From NCBI GenBank assembly GCA_006227095.1, contig SBFZ01000054.1:1-7058 (forward strand): DNA of 7,058 nt, in the 5' to 3' direction. This DNA is from Bacteroidota bacterium (GTDB lineage: Bacteria; Bacteroidota; Bacteroidia; Bacteroidales; VadinHA17). Under the pieces are notes generated by a model. The model was not told the DNA's origin and did not search any database. It saw nothing but the letters and a program-made list of their open reading frames with translations. Position numbers and translations under genes: made by a program. This document shows positions 1-5,491 of the stretch, piece after piece; the stretch's first letter is position 1; each line of letters starts with the position of its first letter.

Positions 1-371
1 ATGAAATATGGCACCATAAGCCTCCGGAAGCTCATTCCGCTGTTGAGCATGGCAATTATCTCGGTGTTGACGGCCATCCTCGATGTAAAGAAAATGACCG
101 AGATAAATACGAACATCGGAGCGAAGAGGGTGGCAAAGTATGGAATGAAATTGAGGTAATAGTCGAATACAATTGCCTTGAAGGGAGCCTGTTTCTGGAT
201 GAAATCATCAATCTTTTCAGAAAAGTCAAAGATCACCGCAATGCCCAGGATGAGCACCAGCGAGAAGATGAATGTACCGAGGAACTGACGGATAATATAC
301 CAGTCGAGGATACCCGGCGCAATCTTTTTCAGGCTCTTGCTGAGATCCTTTTTACTGTCTCTTCCTTCCAT
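1..371 (-). CDS. LptF/LptG (YjgP/YjgQ) family permease, N-terminal part, cut by the left edge
   Basis: I translated this by hand from the ATG at 371-369; the frame stays open to the window edge, giving 123 complete codons. The family forms the inner-membrane half of the LptB2FG ABC transporter that lifts lipopolysaccharide out of the membrane for transport to the cell surface. Residues about 22-30 (LDWYIIRQF) followed by a hydrophobic segment (about 30-45), then a FDFSEKIDDF stretch and a second hydrophobic segment (about 76-92) match the N-terminus of this family. The NTEIIAMLNSGMSFRRL stretch near the edge is the usual cytoplasmic loop after the second helix. A tail of about 20 residues rich in Lys and Asp precedes the conserved start, and no other ATG lies between. 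The gene overlaps the end of tgt by 43 bases, so it is probably co-transcribed with it. LptF and LptG cannot be told apart from this fragment. Confidence 0.88.
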   Translation of the reverse strand, partial: MEGRDSKKDLSKSLKKIAPGILDWYIIRQFLGTFIFSLVLILGIAVIFDFSEKIDDFIQKQAPFKAIVFDYYLNFIPYFATLFAPMFVFISVIFFTSRMAVNTEIIAMLNSGMSFRRLMVPYF

Positions 372-1456
372 GATCCGAATGTGCCGTCAAGTATTCTTTC
401 CCTGGCCTCCCTTACCAGGGAGAGGTAAAAGGCCAGGTTATGTATCGTGGATATCTGCGCCCCGAGCATCTCACCTGCAATGACCAGGTGACGGAGATAT
501 GCCTTCGTGTAGGTTCTGCTTATTTCCGAATGTGACATCGGGTCAACCGGCGAAAAATCGTTTGCCCAGCGCTGATTCCTGATGTTTATTATCCCGTCGC
601 GGGTGAACAGCATTCCATTGCGGCCGTTACGTGTTGGCATGACGCAGTCAAACATATCGACTCCTCTTGAAATGGCTTCAAGAATGTTGGCCGGTGTGCC
701 TACTCCCATTAGATATCTTGGTTTGTCTGCAGGGAGAATCTCATTTACCACTTCTATCATTTCGTACATTACCTCAGCCGGTTCTCCCACCGACAGGCCC
801 CCTATGGCGTTGCCCGGCATGCCGGCTGCCGCACACCTTTCAGCTGAAATTTTCCGGAGGTCACCGTATACTGCTCCCTGTACAATGGGGAAGAGCATCT
901 GTTCCTTCCCGTAGAGCGGCCGGGTGGCTCCCATCTGTGCCACACACCTGTCAAGCCACCGGTGGGTCAGTTCCATCGACTTTTTCGCATACCTGTGGTC
1001 ACACGGGTATGGAGCACACTCATCGAATGCCATGATGATATCCGCACCTATTCTCCGTTGTATGTCAATGACACCTTCAGGGGTGAAAAGATGCTTCGAT
1101 CCGTCAATATGTGACCTGAAGATCGCCCCCTCCTCGGTAAGTTTCCTGTTGGCTGCCAGCGAGAAAACCTGGTATCCGCCACTGTCAGTAAGCACTGCCC
1201 TGTCCCATGACATGAAACTGTGCACCCCTCCTGCCCCGCTGATAATGTCAGTGCCGGGACGCAGATAAAGGTGGTACGTGTTTGCAAGGATTACCGGTGC
1301 ATCAATTTCATTCCTGAGATCCCGGTGGAAAACCCCCTTTACCGTTGCGGCAGTTCCCACCGGCATAAAAATTGGAGTGGGTATATCTCCGTGTGCTGTG
1401 CGAAGTATGCCTGCCCTGGCACTGGTGGCTCCGTCCCTGGATTCAATGGTGAACAT
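329..1456 (-). CDS. tgt: tRNA-guanine(34) transglycosylase (Tgt), queuosine pathway
   Basis: The protein has 375 residues, the family's usual length. It exchanges the guanine at position 34 of GUN-anticodon tRNAs for preQ1, a late step of queuosine synthesis in the cytoplasm. Visible sites: general-base Asp in LTDSGGYQVFS (D91), DECAPYP (D145, C147), VQGAVYGDLR (Q194), GGLSVGEP (219-226, V223) and the nucleophilic Asp in DMFDCVMPTRNGRNG (D270). The Cys/Val pair (147, 223) is the bacterial preQ1-type pattern. The zinc site is odd: the three Cys ligands of the family are Ser308, Ser310 and Ser313, with exact spacing, while His339 is kept. An upstream in-frame ATG at 1555 would add 33 residues. 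I prefer 1456 because it has a purine-rich GGAGAG just ahead, a perfect -7 element lies between the two starts, and the extension resembles nothing in the family. It is probably co-transcribed with the downstream permease. Confidence 0.97.
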   Translation of the reverse strand: MFTIESRDGATSARAGILRTAHGDIPTPIFMPVGTAATVKGVFHRDLRNEIDAPVILANTYHLYLRPGTDIISGAGGVHSFMSWDRAVLTDSGGYQVFSLAANRKLTEEGAIFRSHIDGSKHLFTPEGVIDIQRRIGADIIMAFDECAPYPCDHRYAKKSMELTHRWLDRCVAQMGATRPLYGKEQMLFPIVQGAVYGDLRKISAERCAAAGMPGNAIGGLSVGEPAEVMYEMIEVVNEILPADKPRYLMGVGTPANILEAISRGVDMFDCVMPTRNGRNGMLFTRDGIINIRNQRWANDFSPVDPMSHSEISRTYTKAYLRHLVIAGEMLGAQISTIHNLAFYLSLVREARERILDGTFGSWKEETVKRISARA

Positions 1457-1476
1457 CTCTCTCTCCGTAGTGGTCA

Positions 1477-1484
1477 CAAAAGTA
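1477..1484 (-). promoter_or_regulatory. Candidate promoter -7 element for tgt
   Basis: On the minus strand this reads TACTTTTG, a perfect match to the Bacteroidetes -7 consensus TAnnTTTG. Transcription would start near 1470, about 14 bases before the ATG at 1456. No good TTTG/TTG -33 element is seen at the usual spacing. The position argues against the longer tgt start at 1555, which would lie upstream of the promoter. Confidence 0.55.
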
Positions 1485-1557
1485 AGCTTTCTAAGCCTGA
1501 TTTTGAACAGGCAGTTATCAATTTGAAAAAACAGGGCCATGATTGTTGAAAACATTC

Positions 1558-1589
1558 TTGCAACCGCTTATCAATTCTTTATAATATTG
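1558..1589 (+). promoter_or_regulatory. Candidate promoter for the glycosyltransferase-sigma-rsmG operon
   Basis: TTG at 1558-1560 and TAATATTG at 1582-1589 are separated by 21 bases. The second box differs from TAnnTTTG at one position. Transcription would start near 1595, giving a leader of about 14 bases before the ATG at 1609. This is weaker than the other promoters in the window. An inverted repeat at 1584-1600 overlaps it. Confidence 0.35.
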
Positions 1590-1600
1590 CGGCACAATAT
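1584..1600. repeat. Perfect 6-bp inverted repeat overlapping the candidate promoter
   Basis: ATATTG (1584-1589) and CAATAT (1595-1600) are perfect reverse complements around a 5-base centre, CGGCA. The repeat spans the end of the candidate -7 box and the predicted start of transcription of the glycosyltransferase operon, where a repressor site could lie. It is short and AT-rich, so chance is a real alternative. Confidence 0.35.
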
Positions 1601-1608
1601 CACCTCCG

Positions 1609-2748
1609 ATGATCATCTCTACAGATACGACGCATATAGTTCTGCTTGCGCTGCTTTTCGTCATGTTCGTCATACAGGCATGGTACTGGCTTGGATATTA
1701 CCGAAAGGCTGCATACGCCAGACCCCCGGCCAGGGCACCCCAGGCTATCCTCCCTCCGATCTCAGTTGTGATCTGTGCCCGCAACGAGGCGGAAAACCTT
1801 GCCAGGTTCCTTCCGGATGTTCTCCGCCAGGATTACCCGTCATTTGAGGTTGTCGTTGTAAATGACTGTTCAGAGGACAATACATTTGATGTTCTGGGTG
1901 ACCTGATGAAACAGTATCCGCACCTGAAGGTCTCAATTATTCAGAAAGATCCGGGTTTCACCCATACAAAAAAGCTTGCCATGCTCATCGGCATCAAGGC
2001 TGCCGGCAATGACCTGCTGGTATTTACAGACGCCGACTGCCGGCCGGCATCACCGCAATGGCTGAGAGAGGTGGCTGCCGCTGCTGCAAGCGAAAAGACC
2101 GACATAGTGATAGGCTACGGTGCATACATGCCTGAAAAAAGCCTGCTGAACAGATATATCCGCTATGAAACCATGTTCATTGCCATGCAGTACTTCGGTA
2201 TGACAATGGCCGGGAAACCATATATGGGAGTCGGCCGGAACCTGGCATACCGTAAAAGCTTCTTCTTCGAAAAAGGTGGATTTGGCCCCCACAACCATAT
2301 CATGTCAGGAGACGATGACCTCTTTGTCAACCGGAATTCAACGGCTGAAAACTGCAGCCTCATGACCACCCATGACTCCTTCACCCTCTCTGTTGCATCC
2401 GGAAGCATTACTGACTGGATGAAACAGAAAAGAAGACACCTGTCAGCGGCAGCATACTACCGGAGAGAAGACAAAATGAGACTCTTCCTTGAACCATTCT
2501 CCAGGGTTTCATGGTACGGACTGTCAGTCGCAATGCTGGTCATGCTTGCTTCATGGCCTGTTGTGGCACTGCTTGCAGTCACCAGGCTGGTCATGCGTTC
2601 GGTCATTCTGAAGAAGGCTGCCGGGACATTCAATGAACGGCAATTATGGTTTATTTCACTCTTTTTTGATATCTTGGCGCCATTCTTGACGGCATTCCTT
2701 TACCTGACCACCCGAAGGAAAGGAAAGGGCAGAGAAACATGGAAGTAG
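1609..2748 (+). CDS. Membrane-anchored glycosyltransferase, family 2 (GT-A fold)
   Basis: The protein has 379 residues and probably transfers a sugar from a nucleotide donor at the cytoplasmic face of the inner membrane; donor and acceptor cannot be told from sequence. One N-terminal membrane segment (about 9-29) precedes the GT-A domain, which opens with ISVVICARNEAENL (51-64) and VVVVNDCSED (81-90). FTDADC (139-144) holds the DxD metal/donor site. GDDDLF (234-239) supplies the likely catalytic acidic residues, and KQKRRH (272-277) resembles the Q/RxxRW-type motif of processive synthases, with His in place of Trp. Two or more hydrophobic segments follow (about 303-333 and 346-367) and the tail is basic. 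This plan is shared with cell-surface polysaccharide and glycolipid synthases. The ATG at 1609 has no strong Shine-Dalgarno. The gene starts an operon and its end overlaps the sigma factor gene by 10 bases. Confidence 0.9.
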   Translation: MIISTDTTHIVLLALLFVMFVIQAWYWLGYYRKAAYARPPARAPQAILPPISVVICARNEAENLARFLPDVLRQDYPSFEVVVVNDCSEDNTFDVLGDLMKQYPHLKVSIIQKDPGFTHTKKLAMLIGIKAAGNDLLVFTDADCRPASPQWLREVAAAAASEKTDIVIGYGAYMPEKSLLNRYIRYETMFIAMQYFGMTMAGKPYMGVGRNLAYRKSFFFEKGGFGPHNHIMSGDDDLFVNRNSTAENCSLMTTHDSFTLSVASGSITDWMKQKRRHLSAAAYYRREDKMRLFLEPFSRVSWYGLSVAMLVMLASWPVVALLAVTRLVMRSVILKKAAGTFNERQLWFISLFFDILAPFLTAFLYLTTRRKGKGRETWK

Positions 2749-3338
2749 TAACCGGACTATCGGACAAAGCGCAGTATGACCTCAAGGTCATTGACCGTGC
2801 ACTCAGCGGCGACAGCAGGGCATACGCCGAGCTGCTGAACCGTTACCGCGACTCGGTCTACTACGTGATGCTGAGAATGGTAAGCAATCCGTCCGATGCG
2901 GAAGACCTTACCATTGAAGCTTTTGGGAAAGCCTTCCACAACCTGGCAAAATACGTTCCGTCACACGCCTTCAGCACCTGGCTCTTCAGAATTGCAACAA
3001 ACAACTGCATCGACTTTATGAGGCGCAAGAGCCAGAGTCCCAGGCCATTTGACCAGGATGAAGGTGAAGAGGACGAGGTGGAAGCCACAGTAGCCTCTGA
3101 TATGATTGCTCCCGATGAGCTGATGATAAACAGGGAAACGGCTGCATCACTCAACAGGATAGTCAAGACACTGAAGCCACGCTACCGCCGCCTGATCGAA
3201 CTTCGCTATTTTGAAGATTATTCCTATGAGGAAATAGCCAGTGAACTCAGCCTTCCCATAGGTACGGTGAAAGCGAGACTCTTCAGGGCTAAAGTCCTTA
3301 TACTGAACATGGTCCAGAGCAAATCAAGCGGCATTTGA
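2739..3338 (+). CDS. ECF-type RNA polymerase sigma factor
   Basis: The protein has 199 residues, the usual size for extracytoplasmic-function sigma factors, which recruit RNA polymerase to a special set of promoters. The region 2 domain spans about 27-96: the DAEDLTIEAFGKAF stretch (53-66) is the core-binding helix, and FSTWLFRIATNNCIDFMRR (78-96) is the -10 recognition part. The region 4 domain spans about 134-190, with LKPRYRRLIELRYFEDYSYEEIA (145-167) and the helix-turn-helix LSLPIGTVKARLFRAK (170-185). An unusually acidic linker (about 106-117) lies between them. Region 3 is absent, as expected. The start lies inside the glycosyltransferase gene behind a purine-rich AGGAAAGG stretch, and the TGA stop overlaps the rsmG start. 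No anti-sigma gene follows; the next gene is rsmG. The target regulon is unknown. Confidence 0.93.
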   Translation: MEVVTGLSDKAQYDLKVIDRALSGDSRAYAELLNRYRDSVYYVMLRMVSNPSDAEDLTIEAFGKAFHNLAKYVPSHAFSTWLFRIATNNCIDFMRRKSQSPRPFDQDEGEEDEVEATVASDMIAPDELMINRETAASLNRIVKTLKPRYRRLIELRYFEDYSYEEIASELSLPIGTVKARLFRAKVLILNMVQSKSSGI

Positions 3339-3958
3339 CCACTATAGCTGAAAAATACTTCCCGTCTCTCACCCCCCGGCAGCTGCACCAGTTTTCCATC
3401 CTTCCTGATCTTTACCGCGGGTGGAATGATAAAATCAATGTGGTCTCCCGAAAGGACATAGACAACTTCGGGATAAACCATTTACTTCATTCACTTGCAA
3501 TTGCGCGCTTCATCACCTTCAGGCCGGGAACGGAGATCATAGATGTCGGAACCGGTGGAGGATTGCCCGGAATCCCCCTGGCAATAATGTTTCCGGAGGT
3601 AAGATTCACCCTGGTTGATTCCATCGCCAAGAAGATAAAGGTTGTTGAGGCAATTGCAGCCGCCGCAGAAATAACCAACATAAAAACCATCACCGCCAGG
3701 GCCGAAAACCTCCGCGGCAAATACCAATTCATCACCGGGAGGGCAGTGACGGAAACAGATCAGTTCATAAGACTCACACGTCACCTTGCCTCACCGGATT
3801 CTTCAAATGAGAAAAAGAACGGATGGATACTCCTCAAGGGGGGTGACCTGGATGAAGAGCTGGCGTCTTCAGGAAAAAAGGGAGAAGTGATTCCGGTCAG
3901 CACCTGGTTCGACGAACCCTTCTTCGGGACCAAGAAGGTTGTGTATATTCCATTCTGA
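3335..3958 (+). CDS. rsmG: 16S rRNA (guanine(527)-N7)-methyltransferase RsmG (GidB)
   Basis: The protein has 207 residues, normal for the family. It methylates N7 of G527 in the 530 loop of 16S rRNA using S-adenosylmethionine; loss of the enzyme gives low-level streptomycin resistance in several bacteria. Visible features: WNDKINVVSRKD (30-41), HLLHSLAIA (49-57), the SAM-binding loop DVGTGGGLPGIPLA (70-83), the acidic strand end LVDSIAKKI (93-101) and GRAVTE (135-140), all characteristic of RsmG. The only plausible start is the TTG at 3335, which overlaps the sigma factor's TGA (TTGA). It puts KYFPSLT at the right distance from the N-terminus, and no ATG occurs before residue 85. Translation is therefore probably coupled to the upstream gene. 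This is the last gene of the operon. Confidence 0.95.
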   Translation: MTTIAEKYFPSLTPRQLHQFSILPDLYRGWNDKINVVSRKDIDNFGINHLLHSLAIARFITFRPGTEIIDVGTGGGLPGIPLAIMFPEVRFTLVDSIAKKIKVVEAIAAAAEITNIKTITARAENLRGKYQFITGRAVTETDQFIRLTRHLASPDSSNEKKNGWILLKGGDLDEELASSGKKGEVIPVSTWFDEPFFGTKKVVYIPF

Positions 3959-3979
3959 AATAAAAAAGTTGCCCCCGTC

Positions 3980-4009
3980 TTTCTTTATTTGAAAAAATGA
4001 CTACCTTTG
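3980..4009 (+). promoter_or_regulatory. Candidate promoter of rpmH
   Basis: TACCTTTG at 4002-4009, followed by C, is a perfect Bacteroidetes -7 box. The -33 region at 3980-3983 reads TTTC, 18 bases upstream and one base from TTTG. A perfect TTTG at 3988-3991 is too close (10 bases) to serve. Transcription would start near 4015, giving a leader of about 38 bases with no obvious secondary structure. Confidence 0.6.
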
Positions 4010-4052
4010 CAGTCTTAAAAACCGGATAGTTAACAACGTAATATAACATCAG

Positions 4053-4211
4053 ATGAAAAGGACATTTCAGCCATCGAGAAGGAAAAGGACAAACACTCAC
4101 GGCTTCAGAAAGAGAATGTCAACTCCCAACGGCAGGCGTGTTCTTGCCGCCCGCAGGGCAAAGGGAAGGAAGAAACTTACCGTTTCCGACGAACTGGGCC
4201 ATAAGGACTGA
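4053..4211 (+). CDS. rpmH: 50S ribosomal protein L34
   Basis: I translated this by hand: 52 residues, ATG at 4053, TGA at 4209-4211. It opens [12 protein letters not shown] and continues [20 protein letters not shown], the hallmark of L34, a very basic small protein buried in the large ribosomal subunit. A C-terminal tail, [11 protein letters not shown], makes it slightly longer than the 46 residues of E. coli L34, as I would expect for Bacteroidota. It stands alone, with its own promoter upstream and a strong terminator downstream. The usual bacterial partner rnpA is not next to it. Antisense open frames here are shadows. Confidence 0.97.
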   Translation: MKRTFQPSRRKRTNTHGFRKRMSTPNGRRVLAARRAKGRKKLTVSDELGHKD

Positions 4212-4233
4212 TAGGCTGACAGAGAATAAATCG

Positions 4234-4264
4234 CCGTCTTAATGAACAATTAAGACGGTTTTTT
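4234..4264 (+). terminator. Intrinsic terminator after rpmH
   Basis: CCGTCTTAAT (4234-4243) pairs perfectly with ATTAAGACGG (4249-4258) around a 5-base loop (GAACA), followed by six T (4259-4264) and further AT. It starts 22 bases after the rpmH stop and ends the transcript before the mqnE promoter. Confidence 0.93.
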
Positions 4265-4265
4265 A

Positions 4266-4296
4266 TTTCTGTACTGGCACATGTCTCTTAAATTTG
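4266..4296 (+). promoter_or_regulatory. Candidate promoter of mqnE
   Basis: TAAATTTG (4289-4296), followed by C, is a perfect -7 box. TTTC (4266-4269) lies 19 bases upstream as a one-mismatch -33 element. Transcription would start near 4302, only about 10 bases before the ATG at 4312, so the message would have a very short leader. Confidence 0.55.
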
Positions 4297-4311
4297 CCAA
4301 TATTTCAAAAG

Positions 4312-5421
4312 ATGACAGAACTGATCCTTAAAAATATTACCGGTGACCTGGCAAGGATAGCAACTGCTGCTATTGAAGGACGACGGCTTACTCCTGACGA
4401 AGCACTGACACTCTACAATGATGCTGACCTGTCGCTCATGGGGTTGCTGGCAACCACCGTCAAGAGAAGGAAAAGCGGTGATGCTGTCTTCTTCAACAGG
4501 AATTTTCATATTGAGCCGACGAATATCTGTGTATACAATTGCCGGTTCTGTTCATACCACAAACATGAAAGCGACCCCGACAGCTGGGAACTCTCTGAAT
4601 CCGAAATACTTGATATCGTAAGGCGTTTTGATGGCGTCCCTGTTACTGAAGTCCACATTACAGGCGGGGTGCATCCTGAACGTGATATCCACTATTACGG
4701 CAGGATAATTGCCGCTGTCCGCCGGCTCAGGCCTGACATCAGCATCAAGGCATTTTCTGCCGTGGAACTCGAATATATGATAAAGAAGGCCGGGATGACC
4801 TATACAGAAGGTATCAGCCTGTTGCGCGAATACGGGCTTGACTCAATTCCCGGCGGAGGAGCCGAAATATTTGACCCTGTACTGAGACGCAGGATATGCC
4901 GCGAGAAAGCCGATGCAGACACATACCTTGCAATACATGAAGCTGCACACAAACTGGGTCTGAGTTCCAACGCAACGATGCTTTACGGCCATGCCGAGAG
5001 TCCCGCACAACGGATTGACCACATGCTGAGGCTGAGGGATCTGCAGGACCGTACCGGGGGATTCAATGCCTTCATCCCGCTCAAGTTCAGGCGCGAGAAT
5101 AACCGGATGTCAGAACTTGGAGAGGTGCCTGTCACCGAAGACATGCGCAACTATGCCCTCTCACGGATATTCCTTGACAACTTCAGCCACATAAAGGCAT
5201 ACTGGCCTGCTATCGGCAAAAACAGTGCCCTTATGAGCCTTGCTTTCGGAACTGATGATCTTGACGGAACCATTGACGATACCACCAGGATTTATTCAAT
5301 GGCCGGCTCCGAAGAGAGCAGACCATCACTTTCCACCACCGAACTCGTAGCCATGATAAGGTCTGCAGGCTTCAGACCGGTGGAACGTGACACCAACTAC
5401 AGAACTGTCAGGGAGTGGTAA
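4312..5421 (+). CDS. mqnE: Aminofutalosine synthase MqnE (radical SAM)
   Basis: The protein has 369 residues. MqnE is a radical-SAM enzyme that joins the product of MqnA (3-[(1-carboxyvinyl)oxy]benzoate) to SAM, giving 6-amino-6-deoxyfutalosine, an early step of the futalosine route to menaquinone. FHIEPTNICVYNCRFCSYHK (65-84) carries the Cx3Cx2C iron-sulfur ligands C73, C77 and C80. VHITGGVHPE (114-123), GLDSIPGGGAEIFDP (175-189), LSSNATMLYGH (217-227), FNAFIPLKF (251-259) and GTDDLDGTI (313-321) follow in the family order. The AEIFDP and AFIPL forms fit MqnE better than the related MqnC or CofG/CofH, though these are close relatives. An in-frame TTG at 4294 would add six residues but lies inside the -7 box, so the ATG at 4312 is chosen. 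No other mqn gene is in the window, and the gene seems monocistronic. Confidence 0.9.
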   Translation: MTELILKNITGDLARIATAAIEGRRLTPDEALTLYNDADLSLMGLLATTVKRRKSGDAVFFNRNFHIEPTNICVYNCRFCSYHKHESDPDSWELSESEILDIVRRFDGVPVTEVHITGGVHPERDIHYYGRIIAAVRRLRPDISIKAFSAVELEYMIKKAGMTYTEGISLLREYGLDSIPGGGAEIFDPVLRRRICREKADADTYLAIHEAAHKLGLSSNATMLYGHAESPAQRIDHMLRLRDLQDRTGGFNAFIPLKFRRENNRMSELGEVPVTEDMRNYALSRIFLDNFSHIKAYWPAIGKNSALMSLAFGTDDLDGTIDDTTRIYSMAGSEESRPSLSTTELVAMIRSAGFRPVERDTNYRTVREW

Positions 5422-5427
5422 TAAACC

Positions 5428-5457
5428 CTGACTCTCGCAATATAATTTTTATCTTTG
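5428..5457 (+). promoter_or_regulatory. Candidate promoter of the PASTA/secreted-protein unit
   Basis: TATCTTTG at 5450-5457 is a perfect -7 box. CTG at 5428-5430 sits 19 bases upstream as a weak -33 element. Transcription would start near 5463, giving a leader of about 29 bases before the ATG at 5492. No terminator is seen between the mqnE stop and this promoter, so some read-through from mqnE is possible. Confidence 0.55.
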
Positions 5458-5491
5458 GGGCAGCGTTAATAATCTAATACTTCATCACGCG

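Noticed and set aside
582..1549. Several plus-strand open frames of about 80-120 codons opposite tgt
   Set aside because: They mirror a strongly conserved gene on the other strand, resemble no family and have no promoter or ribosome site of their own.
1457..1555. Longer tgt start at 1555 adding 33 residues
   Set aside because: It lies upstream of the perfect -7 box at 1484-1477, and the extension does not resemble Tgt; 1456 gives the standard 375 residues with a GGAGAG ahead.
3958..3990. Possible terminator hairpin after rsmG (AAATAAA pairing with TTTATTT)
   Set aside because: The stem is almost all A-T with a mismatch and a wobble pair, and no T-run follows. It is too weak to call, so rsmG transcripts may run into rpmH.
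3897..4100. Minus-strand open frame of 67 codons across the rsmG end and rpmH start
   Set aside because: It is antisense to two clear genes, including L34, and has no recognisable product.
4281..4311. ATG at 4281 and TTG at 4294 as mqnE starts
   Set aside because: The ATG at 4281 is in another frame. The TTG is inside the -7 box and so probably not in the message.
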